Source: Nitrospirota bacterium
GTDB taxonomy: Bacteria; Nitrospirota; Thermodesulfovibrionia; Thermodesulfovibrionales; Magnetobacteriaceae
NCBI GenBank assembly: GCA_015233895.1
Contig: JADFXG010000005.1
Span: 62,001 to 126,000, forward strand
DNA: 64,000 nt
Direction of reading: 5' to 3'
Part shown: piece after piece, positions 53,053 to 62,100 of the stretch
Layout of the letters: each line of letters opens with the position of its first letter
How positions within the stretch are numbered: position 1 is the first letter of the stretch
The notes under the pieces: generated by a model
What the model was told of the DNA's origin: nothing
Database searches by the model: none
What the model saw: the letters and a program-made list of their open reading frames with translations, nothing else
Program-made: the position numbers and the translations under genes

Positions 53053-55014
53053 TTGAAAAGGATAGTAACAATAACGCTGCTTTTTATTGTGCTATCACCA
53101 TTAAACTCGAAAGCTTCTGAAAATATCTTAAAAAACGGCGGGTTCGAGGAAATAAAAAATGTAAGGCCTGTCTCGTGGAATGCTCTTTTCTGGTATTACA
53201 GGCCAAATGCCGTGTATCCTGGGCTGTCTGACGTATCACCTTTTGAGAAAAAGTATTATCTAACCCTAAAAAATGTGGAACCTGGAGAGAGTCAGGTTAC
53301 TCAGGCTCTGACAGTTGTTCCCTCAACGATTTACAGGATTTCATGTATGGTAAAGGCCTCTTCAGTTAGTACCTCCGGGTCAGGCGCTTATGTTGGACTA
53401 AGGGAGCGCCATGTACCACCGAACGTTTTAGCCGGAACTTTTGGTGATATGTATGGAAATTACAGGTCTATGGGCGGATACTCCGGCTACCTGTATGACA
53501 CACGCGGAAAGTGGGTTCCACTTTCCGCAACAGTTAAAACCTCATACTTTCAGACCACTCTAATGGCTGTAGCAGGACTTGGCGCATATGGGAAATTCTC
53601 AACAGGTGAGGCATTTTTTGACAACTGCTCGGTAACCAAAAACATAATTAATGACGACACAGTATATCATTTTAAAAATAACAGAAGTATCTCTGATTAT
53701 TTATCTGTTTCAGGCCCTGAGGCAAAATTCGTCCTTTATAACACAACCTTAGGAGTCGTGTTTTTTCTTATATGCGTTTTTGGAATTAAAAACCGCTTCT
53801 TCATAGATACTGTCGGACGGGATTTAGCAGTGGTGTTTGCAACTGCTTTAACAGTACGCATTTTGGCTGCTTTTTATATCGAAGGGTATCCTTTTGATAT
53901 AGAGCTCTTTAAAAAATGGGCTGTTTATATTGGACAAAAAGGAATAGGGAATTATTATTCCGGTGAGATTTTTGCTGATTATCCGCCAGGGTATATTTAC
54001 ATTCTTTACGTTTTGCAACTGTTAGGGCGTATCTTTTCTATCGTACCGGATTCAAGTCTGTTTTTTGTAGTTTTAAAATTGCCGGCAATTACTACAGACC
54101 TTCTATGTGCCGTTATCATTTATAAAACCGCAAAGCAAAAGGGCTTAGACCAATCCATGTCACTTGTGCTTTCAGCGCTTTTTCTCTTTAACCCTGCAAT
54201 TGTAGTAAACTCAAGTGTATGGGGACAGGTAGACTCTGTTTTTACCTTAGCTTTGGCAATGGCGGCATGGTTTTTAGTCAACGGCAGGGTAGAAAAATCA
54301 ATTCTCTCCTTTACCTTAAGTATTTTAATTAAACCGCAAGGGCTCATATTCATACCCGTATATCTGTGGGCGTTTATACTTAGTACAGAAAAAAGACGGT
54401 ATTTTTATTCAATTTTCTTAGGCGCTGTTCTGTTTTATGCGGCCTTCATACCATTTTATGGCAAAATTGAACTTATTAGTCCTATTAAATTTTTTGTTGG
54501 AAAATTTAACCAATATCCGTTTGCAACAAACAGCGCTTTTAATCTGTATGCGCTATTTAATGGAATGAGTGTGCCGGTTGAAAATATATTCTTTCTTCTG
54601 AGTTATAAAACCGCAGGACTTTTAATGGTTTTGACAGGTATAGCCGTTTCATTATATGTTTATATTAAAAAGAAAGATATAAATTACGTTTACTTTACGG
54701 CATTTTTCTTATTTACATTTTTCTATGTATTTGCAACGCAGATGAGTTCCAGGTACATTTATCCGGCATTAATATTTTCATTTTTAGCATTCATAGCAAC
54801 AAGGGATTTTAGATTAATCCACCTGTATGCACTCTTTTCGTTGACTATGTTTCTCAATGATTCTCACATCCAGTACCTGTCTGTGCACAGCATTTACCAT
54901 GTTGAGTTTTTTACGATTTTTATGAAAAGTGTTTCAGTTTTAAATATAATTGCCGCTCTGTATCTTACAGCTCTGTATTATATGGAAAGCAGAGATTCTT
55001 ACACTCAAATTTAG
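53053..55014 (+). CDS. GT-C-type membrane glycosyltransferase with N-terminal carbohydrate-binding-like domain
   Basis: 653 residues. After a signal peptide, residues about 24-215 form a CBM-like beta-sandwich (ENILKNGGFEE, then W, Y, and AFFDNCSV). From about 225 there are about 11 membrane helices with GT-C features: an acidic loop motif (EGYPFDIELFKKWA) and ADYPPGYIYILY. GT-C enzymes use lipid-linked sugar donors and act outside the cytoplasm. The extra domain in front is unusual and may bind the glycan. TTG start. Confidence 0.82.
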   Translation: MKRIVTITLLFIVLSPLNSKASENILKNGGFEEIKNVRPVSWNALFWYYRPNAVYPGLSDVSPFEKKYYLTLKNVEPGESQVTQALTVVPSTIYRISCMVKASSVSTSGSGAYVGLRERHVPPNVLAGTFGDMYGNYRSMGGYSGYLYDTRGKWVPLSATVKTSYFQTTLMAVAGLGAYGKFSTGEAFFDNCSVTKNIINDDTVYHFKNNRSISDYLSVSGPEAKFVLYNTTLGVVFFLICVFGIKNRFFIDTVGRDLAVVFATALTVRILAAFYIEGYPFDIELFKKWAVYIGQKGIGNYYSGEIFADYPPGYIYILYVLQLLGRIFSIVPDSSLFFVVLKLPAITTDLLCAVIIYKTAKQKGLDQSMSLVLSALFLFNPAIVVNSSVWGQVDSVFTLALAMAAWFLVNGRVEKSILSFTLSILIKPQGLIFIPVYLWAFILSTEKRRYFYSIFLGAVLFYAAFIPFYGKIELISPIKFFVGKFNQYPFATNSAFNLYALFNGMSVPVENIFFLLSYKTAGLLMVLTGIAVSLYVYIKKKDINYVYFTAFFLFTFFYVFATQMSSRYIYPALIFSFLAFIATRDFRLIHLYALFSLTMFLNDSHIQYLSVHSIYHVEFFTIFMKSVSVLNIIAALYLTALYYMESRDSYTQI

Positions 55015-55153
55015 AGCAATTAATACAAATCAGTCCCATTTTTTTGTTATTAATAAATTTTTTTAAGTCTTTTTCAAGAGATATAAATGCCGGTAATATT
55101 CTTAATGGTGCAAAAGTTTTAATATTCTCAGTAACCAGGTAACCTTCTACATA

Positions 55154-55795
55154 GGAATGGCTGGCTTAAGATTGCACCGGACAAAAGAAATCCACAAGCA
55201 GACGTAAAGTCTCAGGAGGAGTGGGGAAAAAATTCCCAAAGATTATTGAAGAAATGAATAACCAATGGCCGGGGGAAAAGCCGCTTAAAATAATGTTTCA
55301 GTATGAAGCCCGTTTTGGTCTTATCTCTGATATAAGGCGCTGCTGGTGTCCAAAACCAACTCGCCCTCTCTGTAGCGCTACAGTAAGTCAAGAATATATT
55401 TATGCCGCTGTTTCTGTTGAAGACGGAAGCATTGATACACTCTACCACATGTTAACACTGATTGTATGCAGATTTTCATTGATGAGCTCGCATATAGGCA
55501 TCCCAACCACAGAGTAGTCATGATACTTGATAACGCAGGTTGGCACAAGACAAAATCTCTTAAGATTCCATCCAATATGAAATTTAAGTATCTCCCCCCA
55601 TATTCACCAGAACTTAATCCTGTTGAACATATATGGGATGATTTCCGTGAAAAATATTTCCATAGTCACTTTTTTGATTGTTTCGACTCTTTTGAAAATC
55701 ACCTGGAAAAATCATTGTTTGACTTAGAAAATAATAAAGAGCGGGTACTCTCTACTGTTGCCTGGCCCTGGATTATCAATGCTCTCATGAATTAG
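55154..55795 (+). pseudogene. Decayed IS630-family transposase
   Basis: Pieces of an IS630-type DDE transposase in at least three frames: KIAPDKRNPQADVKSQEEWGK (frame 1, from 55168), then KFPKIIEEMNNQWPG...EARFGL (frame at 55221), then DELAYRHPNHRVVMILDNAGW and LPPYSPELNPVEHIW (frame at 55466). Frame changes near 55165, 55225 and 55450. The DDE Asp is in LDNAGWHK and the Glu in LNPVEHIWDD. The N-terminal helix-turn-helix part is missing. No clear terminal inverted repeats seen, so the element is dead. Confidence 0.85.
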
Positions 55796-55929
55796 AATTG
55801 GAATTATTTAAGGCAGAAATTGAGTCAAAGATTGAAAGAGCGAGTAAAGAAAATATTAAATGGATGTTTTTGTTTTGGATTGGCCAGTTGGCTGCATTTA
55901 CTGTAATTTTGAAAATGTTCATTAAATAA
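55795..55929 (+). pseudogene. C-terminal fragment of a coiled-coil/TM protein
   Basis: An open frame of 44 residues reading ELELFKAEIESKIERASKENIKWMF then a hydrophobic helix (LFWIGQLAAFTVILKMFIK) and a stop. This is the tail of a DUF1640-like (coiled coil plus C-terminal membrane anchor) protein. No start codon or ribosome site is present; it begins at the transposase stop, so the insertion probably cut the gene. Confidence 0.55.
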
Positions 55930-55974
55930 CCAAAGACGCCTCTAACCCCCAAAGTCTTCATTTCAAATAACGGC

Positions 55975-56553
55975 TTATAGACGCGGCTTAGCAATAATTT
56001 CAAGGATTTTTAGATCGAAAAATCTTTTAGAAGCAGCGCTTCGGATAACCAAAACAGTATCTGCTCCTCTGCCGGTTCCAGCCACGGCTAAAACGTCAAC
56101 ACCCTCGGCAATAAGCCCGGCATCGGCTGCCATCATGACAATCTCACAGCATACCTTTGTGCCCTCTCCAAAACGCCTCAGCGACTGTGCCACTATCAAT
56201 GTTGGATACAGACCGTTAAACTTCTGCGCAAAGGCGGATTCAATTGAATGAGTCACCATGGTCCCTGTGTAGAGGATTGCGCCGTTTTGTTTTATCTTTG
56301 ATGCTATCTCGGGCTGAATTTCATCCGTATTAGCCTCCTTAAAACCATGACTGTGGGTAACTGCTATCAGATTTATACCTTTTCCCTTAAATGCCTCTGA
56401 ATAGATAAGCCCTGTATCGCCGCCAGTTGTAGCCACAACTACATCTTTTAAGCCCATCTCAGTCACGGCATTGAGAGAGAATTTTAGACAATCTTCAGCG
56501 TTTTCTTTTCCAGGCCTTTCAAAATAGTAAATTTTTTTTTCAATTGCCGCCAT
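55975..56553 (-). CDS. Pyruvate kinase alpha/beta domain protein
   Basis: 192 residues similar to the C-terminal regulatory domain of pyruvate kinase (NAVTEMGLKDVVVATTGGDTGLIY, TGTMVTHSIESAFAQ). No catalytic barrel. Stand-alone proteins of this family exist in many bacteria with no fixed role. Overlaps pth by 14 bp and is the last gene of the prs-rplY-pth run. Confidence 0.85.
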   Translation of the reverse strand: MAAIEKKIYYFERPGKENAEDCLKFSLNAVTEMGLKDVVVATTGGDTGLIYSEAFKGKGINLIAVTHSHGFKEANTDEIQPEIASKIKQNGAILYTGTMVTHSIESAFAQKFNGLYPTLIVAQSLRRFGEGTKVCCEIVMMAADAGLIAEGVDVLAVAGTGRGADTVLVIRSAASKRFFDLKILEIIAKPRL

Positions 56554-57112
56554 TTAACTCACCCCTCTTGTTATAAAGATTCATCGCTTTTTGCGGTCCC
56601 TCTGCTATGATACACTCTATGGCAGACATAGCCTCATTGATGGCATCCAATATCAACGGAAACTCATTAGGCGTAAACTTGCCAAGCACATAGTCCTCCA
56701 CAGCGATGTACGGGTCCCTTCCAACACCGATCTTCACTCTGTAAAAATCCTTAGTTGCAGCATGTTCTATGACAGAAGCCACCCCTCTGTGGCCGCCTGA
56801 ACTCCCTCCGTATTTTATCTTTAACCTGCCAGGGGGCATATCAACATCGTCCTGTACAATGACAGATCTCTCCGGATCCATTTTCACAAGCCGGCCAACC
56901 GCTGTGCCGGATAAATTCATAAAAGTAAGTGGTTTTAGCAGACAAACCTCTTCACCCGCAATCTGGCATTTACCGGTAACAGCCTGAGCTTTCCCTCCCT
57001 TCATATCAACATTAAAGCGCAGGGCAAGCTCGTCTAATACCATAAACCCAACGTTGTGCCGGGTTTTTTTGTACTTGCAACCCGGATTTCCTAATCCCAC
57101 AACCACCCACAA
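56540..57112 (-). CDS. pth: Peptidyl-tRNA hydrolase
   Basis: 190 residues: GLGNPGCKYKKTRHNVGF with the catalytic His, KPLTFMNLSG, VQDDVDMPPGRLKIKYGGSSGGHRG. Frees tRNA from stalled peptidyl-tRNA. Typically found next to rplY (L25), as here. Confidence 0.97.
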   Translation of the reverse strand: MWVVVGLGNPGCKYKKTRHNVGFMVLDELALRFNVDMKGGKAQAVTGKCQIAGEEVCLLKPLTFMNLSGTAVGRLVKMDPERSVIVQDDVDMPPGRLKIKYGGSSGGHRGVASVIEHAATKDFYRVKIGVGRDPYIAVEDYVLGKFTPNEFPLILDAINEAMSAIECIIAEGPQKAMNLYNKRGELNGGN

Positions 57113-57114
57113 AG

Positions 57115-57762
57115 TTACTTTTCCTTAATCTCCTGCTTCCCCTTTTTCACTACCTCAGGCTCCTTTGCTGTTACCGCCCCCTCCTCAGCCTGTGCAGACT
57201 CAAGCATTGCCGTTGCCGACACTGTACAGATTGACTCTCCCTGGTCAGTCAGAATTTTTATTTTCTCTTCTGTCTTAATATCAGAGACATGCAGGGAGCC
57301 CCCAAGCTCAAGCTTTGTAACGTCAAGCTCTATGTGGGCCGGTATATCATCGGGCAGACTCTCGATTTCTATTTCTCTTAATCCGGTTTGCAGAAGTCCC
57401 CCATCCCGTTTAACACCAATAGGAGTCCCTTTTAATATTATGGCAACATTTACCCGCACTGTTTCCTGAAGGGATATTTCCTGAAAATCCACGTGAAGCA
57501 ACTCACCTGTAACCGGTTCCACCTGATGGTCTTTCATCAGGGCAACAGCCGTAGTGCCGTCTGAAAAATTGAGGTTTACCAGGATCTGCTCATGTGCTGA
57601 GGCATTAACAAAAGGAACTAACTCTTTTCTGCTAAAGCGGATTGGCATTGACTGTCCCTTTTTATACATAACGGCCGGAATCATTCCGTCTCTGCGATTT
57701 GTCCGGGCAGCACCTTTGCCTATACTATCTCGTTTCTGTACAGCTAAATTAACTCTTTCCAT
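57115..57762 (-). CDS. rplY: 50S ribosomal protein L25 (Ctc form)
   Basis: 215 residues, the long (Ctc/TL5) L25 form: 5S-rRNA-binding N-terminal domain (GKGAARTNRRDGMIPAVMY) and a second beta domain, then an acidic/basic tail. Two bp upstream of pth. Ribosome site AGGAGGACG precedes the ATG. Confidence 0.96.
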   Translation of the reverse strand: MERVNLAVQKRDSIGKGAARTNRRDGMIPAVMYKKGQSMPIRFSRKELVPFVNASAHEQILVNLNFSDGTTAVALMKDHQVEPVTGELLHVDFQEISLQETVRVNVAIILKGTPIGVKRDGGLLQTGLREIEIESLPDDIPAHIELDVTKLELGGSLHVSDIKTEEKIKILTDQGESICTVSATAMLESAQAEEGAVTAKEPEVVKKGKQEIKEK

Positions 57763-57796
57763 ATTTTCTTACGTCCTCCTAAGTATTTAACCTTAA

Positions 57797-57818
57797 ACAA
57801 GGCCGTCTAAAGCCTTGT
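57797..57818. terminator. Possible terminator hairpin between prs and rplY
   Basis: ACAAGGC / GCCTTGT stem with an 8-base loop, starting 4 bp past the prs stop on the minus strand, with a weak T-run. Could be a terminator or attenuator. Confidence 0.35.
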
Positions 57819-57821
57819 AAT

Positions 57822-58766
57822 CTATACAAACAATGAACTTATTGACGACTCCTCATATATTCTTCTGATAGCCTCACCCATTAGCGCCGCCACTGAAAGA
57901 ACCACAAGCTTCGGACACTTATCACTCTTGTCGTAAACGGGAATAGTGTTTGTCGTTATGATCTGTTCAATCACCGAATTATTGATTCTGTCTATAGCCG
58001 GGCCTGAGAGAACCGGATGAGAGCAGGCAGCATATACCTTTAGCGCGCCATTATCTTTCAGTATGCTGGCTGCCTGTACTGTGGTTCCTGCGGTATCAAT
58101 CATATCGTCCAAAATCAGAACGTCTTTTCCCTGTACCTCTCCGATAACATTTTCAGCCGTACATTCGTTGGCGTTTTCCCGGCGTTTATCAATAATGGCA
58201 AGCGAACACTTAAGCCGCCTTGCAAAAGACCGTGCTCTTTCAACGCCTCCGGCATCAGGGGAGACAATCGTTAGATTCTTCACCGGAAGGTGTTCCCTTA
58301 TGTAAGTTAGCAGCACAGGTATTGCATAGAGATGGTCAACAGGAATATTAAAAAATCCCTGTATCTGACCGGCGTGTAAGTCAATAGTCAACACTCTGTG
58401 ACAGCCCGCCACGGTTATTAAATCGGCAACAAGCTTAGACGATATGGGCACACGAGGCTGAACTTTCCTGTCCTGGCGCGCATATCCAAAGTACGGAATA
58501 ACCGCAGTTATTCTGCCGGCTGAGGCCCTCTTTAAGGCATCAACGATAAGAAGCAATTCCATTAAATTATTATTAACAGGATTGCACATAGACTGGATAA
58601 CAAAAACGTCATGCCCGCGAACATTTTCATTAACCTGAACGGAAATCTCACCGTCTCCAAATGTTTTAACAATAGTGTCTGTAAGCCCTACTTTCAGAAA
58701 CTCTGCAACATCTGCTGATAACTGACGGTTAGAGTTGCCGGTAATTATCTTTATTTCTTTTAACAT
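57822..58766 (-). CDS. prs: Ribose-phosphate pyrophosphokinase
   Basis: 314 residues: FGDGEISVQVNENVRG, DLHAGQIQGFF and the PRPP loop VLILDDMIDTAGT. Makes PRPP from ribose 5-phosphate and ATP for nucleotides and some amino acids. Full length. tRNA-Gln lies 95 bp upstream on the same strand. Confidence 0.97.
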   Translation of the reverse strand: MLKEIKIITGNSNRQLSADVAEFLKVGLTDTIVKTFGDGEISVQVNENVRGHDVFVIQSMCNPVNNNLMELLLIVDALKRASAGRITAVIPYFGYARQDRKVQPRVPISSKLVADLITVAGCHRVLTIDLHAGQIQGFFNIPVDHLYAIPVLLTYIREHLPVKNLTIVSPDAGGVERARSFARRLKCSLAIIDKRRENANECTAENVIGEVQGKDVLILDDMIDTAGTTVQAASILKDNGALKVYAACSHPVLSGPAIDRINNSVIEQIITTNTIPVYDKSDKCPKLVVLSVAALMGEAIRRIYEESSISSLFV

Positions 58767-58861
58767 ACCGCTCTCCTCATATATTTAAGGTAATTCACTA
58801 ACACTCTCATCTTTGCTTGCCCACACCTTGTATGCCAGACGGCAAACACTTAAATACAAAA

Positions 58862-58933
58862 CTGGGGCGGGAGGATTCGAACCTCCAAATGGGAGATCCA
58901 AAATCTCCTGACTTGCCGTTTGTCGACGCCCCA
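58862..58933 (-). tRNA. tRNA-Gln (anticodon TTG)
   Basis: On the minus strand, acceptor stem TGGGGCG / CGCCCCA, T-arm GGAGG-TTCGAAT-CCTCC, anticodon stem GGAGA / TCTCC with loop TTTTGGA, giving anticodon TTG (reads CAA). Discriminator G; the 3' CCA is not encoded. 72 nt, no intron. Confidence 0.93.
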
Positions 58934-59071
58934 ACAACAGCATCCCACTATAACCCATAGAGCGGTATTGTATATAAATAACACTAAAATTGTCAAAATA
59001 AACTAAATGATGACAAAGTTAACTACAAATTCAGTTTTAATTTTCTATTTCGGATTTAACTTAAACTCATT

Positions 59072-59080
59072 TGGTATAAT
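59072..59080 (+). promoter_or_regulatory. Extended -10 promoter of asnB (leaderless message likely)
   Basis: TGGTATAAT (extended -10 with a perfect TATAAT) ends 8 bases before the ATG at 59089, so transcription should begin at or within a few bases of the start codon. No Shine-Dalgarno sequence; the -35 region is not recognisable. Confidence 0.6.
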
Positions 59081-59088
59081 CTCATATT

Positions 59089-61029
59089 ATGTGCGGGATT
59101 TTTGGAATCGTTACCAACGGCTCTGCTGTAAGCCCTGTGTTGGTTAGCCAAATTACTAACATACTTAAACACAGAGGCCCGGATGATGAGGGTTATCTTG
59201 CCGTAAATTCCAAAACCGGAGCAGTTTATAATCTGACAGGTGATGACAGTGTAATAGCAGGCAGGCACATAAATTCATTTAATGAACCGGTTAATATGTT
59301 TTTAGGGCACAGACGGCTTGCAATACTGGATCTGTCTCCTGCCGCACATCAGCCAATGAGTTATCAAAACCGGTACTACCTCATCTATAACGGTGAAATC
59401 TATAACTACGTGGAGTTACGTGATGAGCTACGGGCGGAGGGTTACAGCTTTACGTCAAACAGCGACAGCGAGGTTCTTCTTGCCTCATATGACAGATGGA
59501 AAGACGGCTGCGTTGACAAGTTTAATGGTATGTGGGCTTTTGCAATCTATGACAGGGTTGACAACAGGCTTTTTTGCTCACGTGACCGTTTTGGCGTTAA
59601 ACCTTTTTATTATGCAACGGGCAAGTTTGGAGTTGCCTTTGCCTCGGAAATTAAAGCGCTCCTTGCATTTCCTGATATTAAGCGAACTGTTAACGAGGCT
59701 GCTCTGTACGACTACCTTGCAACAGGGAACGAGGGGCAGTTTCTTACAGAAATCGATGAGCTTCCACCTTCTCACACTTTAACTATTGAGCTACATAGCG
59801 ATTTGAAGGTAAAAATAAAAAAATATTACACATTAAATATAAACCCTGCGTTAAATGCCTCAGATGGTGTTACAGCAGATGGCGCCGCACTTAGAGTCAG
59901 GGAGCTTATCCTTAGCTCGGTGTCCTTACGGCTACGCTCCGATGTAACTTGCGGCAGCTGCCTAAGCGGTGGCATTGACAGCACCTCTATAGTCTGCGCA
60001 ATAGATTCATTTATAAAAAAAGAACACATGTCTCAAGTTGGCGTAAGCCAAAAAACCTTTACGGCAAGCTATAAGGATGCGGCAATTGATGAAAGCCGCT
60101 GGGCTCAAATTGTGGCATCACAGACAAACACTCAATGGTATCAGACCTATCCAACCGCTCATGAGCTTCTAAATGATTTGGATGATCTCATCTACACTCA
60201 GGATATACCCTTCCGGTCAACCAGCATATACGCTCAGTACAGGGTAATGAAGCTTGCCCATGAGCACGGCGTGAAAGTCCTGCTTGACGGACAGGGGGCT
60301 GATGAGCTTTTTGCCGGGTACCCAATGTTTTACGGCGCTTTTTTTAGTAATTTACTCATTGAAGGAAACCTCAAAAGGTTTATCTCAGAACTTGCCCACA
60401 TGGGTAATGCTCCGCTTAGTGCCACATCTGTGCTTACATATATGCTAAAGTCCTCGCTAATGAAATCAATTCCGGATTCCCTTAAAAACATCTTTACCGG
60501 GGGACTTAACAATCATTTGTCTGAGCAGTTTAAAAATGCACATAAGGGACGGCTTTCGGCTATTCTTAACGAAAAATACTCAGGCAGCCTCAACACCATG
60601 CTTATGCAGTACATGCTTAAGGAAAACCTGCAGTGCCTTCTTAAGTATGAAGACAGAAACTCTATGCGTTTTTCAATAGAGTCCAGAGTTCCTTTTGCTG
60701 ACGACACACCGCTTATTGAGTATGCGTTTTCTCTTCCCGGAGCGTTTAAAATCCATAACGGCTGGAGTAAATATGTTTTCAGAAGGGCGGTATCAGGTCT
60801 TGTACCGGAGGCCATCCAGTGGCGGAAAGACAAGGTAGCTTTTAACACTCCGGAAAGACTATGGATTAAAGAAATATACCTTTACCTCATGCAGAGCATT
60901 AAAAGCGAAACAGCCGGTTATTTTAAGCCGGCTGTGTCTGAAAAGTTAATGAACTCCCCGGGGGGATGGAGAGCCATTAATTTATCGTTATGGCTAAAAG
61001 CTTTAAAAAAACCGTCCGTTTTCAGATAA
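59089..61029 (+). CDS. asnB: Asparagine synthase (glutamine-hydrolysing)
   Basis: 646 residues: glutaminase domain starting MCGIFGIV with catalytic Cys2, RHRG-like LKHRGPDDEG, and the synthetase domain with pyrophosphate loop CLSGGIDSTSI. Long form typical of AsnB variants used in cell-wall or surface sugar/peptide modification as well as asparagine synthesis. Its start is supported by Cys2 needing removal of Met1. Message probably leaderless. Confidence 0.95.
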   Translation: MCGIFGIVTNGSAVSPVLVSQITNILKHRGPDDEGYLAVNSKTGAVYNLTGDDSVIAGRHINSFNEPVNMFLGHRRLAILDLSPAAHQPMSYQNRYYLIYNGEIYNYVELRDELRAEGYSFTSNSDSEVLLASYDRWKDGCVDKFNGMWAFAIYDRVDNRLFCSRDRFGVKPFYYATGKFGVAFASEIKALLAFPDIKRTVNEAALYDYLATGNEGQFLTEIDELPPSHTLTIELHSDLKVKIKKYYTLNINPALNASDGVTADGAALRVRELILSSVSLRLRSDVTCGSCLSGGIDSTSIVCAIDSFIKKEHMSQVGVSQKTFTASYKDAAIDESRWAQIVASQTNTQWYQTYPTAHELLNDLDDLIYTQDIPFRSTSIYAQYRVMKLAHEHGVKVLLDGQGADELFAGYPMFYGAFFSNLLIEGNLKRFISELAHMGNAPLSATSVLTYMLKSSLMKSIPDSLKNIFTGGLNNHLSEQFKNAHKGRLSAILNEKYSGSLNTMLMQYMLKENLQCLLKYEDRNSMRFSIESRVPFADDTPLIEYAFSLPGAFKIHNGWSKYVFRRAVSGLVPEAIQWRKDKVAFNTPERLWIKEIYLYLMQSIKSETAGYFKPAVSEKLMNSPGGWRAINLSLWLKALKKPSVFR

Positions 61030-61034
61030 TTCCA

Positions 61035-61205
61035 TTATATGCTGCACACACCGGCTAAAGCGCTTGATCTTACCGTGTTGTGTACGGCCATTGCAATGTC
61101 AGGGAAAAAGTACAAGGTATCACAAGCTGGGCAACGGTATATAGAGCCGCTGACATAGTTGCCTCTTAAAGTAAGTTCACTATGGCAATCATCACATCTA
61201 AACAT
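61035..61205 (-). CDS. Small zinc-ribbon protein, 56 aa
   Basis: 56 residues with CxxC pairs CDDC (4-7) and CPAC (25-28). Ribosome site AAAAGGAGGT before the ATG at 61205. No match I can name; a transcription-factor-like or metal-handling zinc ribbon is likely. Shares a run with the 79-aa gene. Confidence 0.7.
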   Translation of the reverse strand: MFRCDDCHSELTLRGNYVSGSIYRCPACDTLYFFPDIAMAVHNTVRSSALAGVCSI

Positions 61206-61220
61206 GGCGTACCTCCTTTT

Positions 61221-61460
61221 TTATTGAAAAGCCATTGAATGTGCCGGGAAAGAAATCTCAAGGTCGAGCTTCTTTACCAGTATAAACAGGTATCTAAGCG
61301 CCTCGTCATGATCAGGAAACTCTCTCACAAGTGATTTAGTCTGAGGTAACCGTATGAAGGACGATACACTATCACTGTCTCTCTTTACTACCTCTACTGA
61401 GTAGATAGTACTACCTTCGATGAAATAATGATTTCTTCTTATCTCTTTCATTTTATTCAT
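61221..61460 (-). CDS. Hypothetical protein, 79 aa
   Basis: 79 residues, no known motif (DEALRYLFILVKKLDLEI helix at the end). The start is uncertain: the second ATG (61451, MKEIRR) is better spaced from AAGGAG than the first. Lies 15 bp upstream of the zinc-ribbon gene. Confidence 0.6.
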   Translation of the reverse strand: MNKMKEIRRNHYFIEGSTIYSVEVVKRDSDSVSSFIRLPQTKSLVREFPDHDEALRYLFILVKKLDLEISFPAHSMAFQ

Positions 61461-61934
61461 CTCCTTTTTTTAAGTTTCCTTCTTGTTTCTCTCATCCACT
61501 TAGTTATTTATCGGACATTCGACCTATAATAATTAGTAGTGCAAAAAGCATGCCAAAATATAACCGTCTGATTAACCATAAAACATCCGTAATTTAAGTG
61601 TTTCTTAATGACAGTAGATTCCTCAAATGGAAAGGTTTTCCCCAAAATGGCAATTTTTGCCACATTTTGTCAAACTTTTGTGGCAAAGTCAAATCTTATG
61701 ATTGTTATAATTAGCAAGTTTCTTCATGATTTCAATATTATTTGTCAATTTTCTGTCATTTAATACAAAATTGAGTTACTGCATGAGTCATACCGAGTCG
61801 CATTCAGAAAAAATCTTAACCACAGATGGACACAGATACACACAGATAAATTAAATATTCATAATCTGTGTTCATCCGTGTTTATCTGTGGTTTATCGTT
61901 TTTTGTAATCTACTTTTTTGACGGCTAATTGGTC
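61461..61934. other. Intergenic region with overlapping hairpins
   Basis: No gene. 61649-61663 can form TGGCAA/TTGCCA, while 61656-61664 and 61679-61687 form TTTGCCACA / TGTGGCAAA; the two stems exclude each other. A dispersed repeat copy (61818-61893, listed) and the border motif CATACCGAGTCGCATTCAGA near 61790, related to the left end of MITE-like copy A, follow. Confidence 0.45.
61818..61893. repeat. Dispersed hairpin repeat, copy 2
   Basis: Inverted repeat AACCACAG / CTGTGGTT with reiterated ACACAGAT and ATCTGTG units between. Same plan as the copy at 46732. Confidence 0.65.
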
Positions 61935-62081
61935 TCAATAGAGAAAAAAATACTCTCTCATCTCCTCTGTAATCTTAGTCTCTTCCTCGTTTAATCTGTT
62001 AAAAACACCACGGAGCTCTGAAATATCAGAAGAATCCACAGACATTCCCTCTGATGTATCCTCATACAACGCTATAGCCAT
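61935..62081 (-). CDS. Small acidic protein, 48 aa
   Basis: 48 residues (MAIALYEDTSEGMSVD...) ending in an aromatic FFLY. A strong ribosome site (GGAGGGTATA-ATG) makes translation likely. Acidic, one helix. No family recognised; it lies between two repeats. Confidence 0.5.
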   Translation of the reverse strand: MAIALYEDTSEGMSVDSSDISELRGVFNRLNEEETKITEEMREYFFLY

Positions 62082-62100
62082 TATACCCTCCTGTTATTCC

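Noticed and set aside
55221-55795. Programmed frameshift in an active IS630 transposase
   Set aside because: At least three frame changes, a missing N-terminus and no visible terminal repeats point to decay instead.
61649-61663. Sigma-54 promoter (TGGCA...TTGC)
   Set aside because: The GG to GC distance is 10 bases, not the 12 needed, and the sequence is explained by a palindrome.
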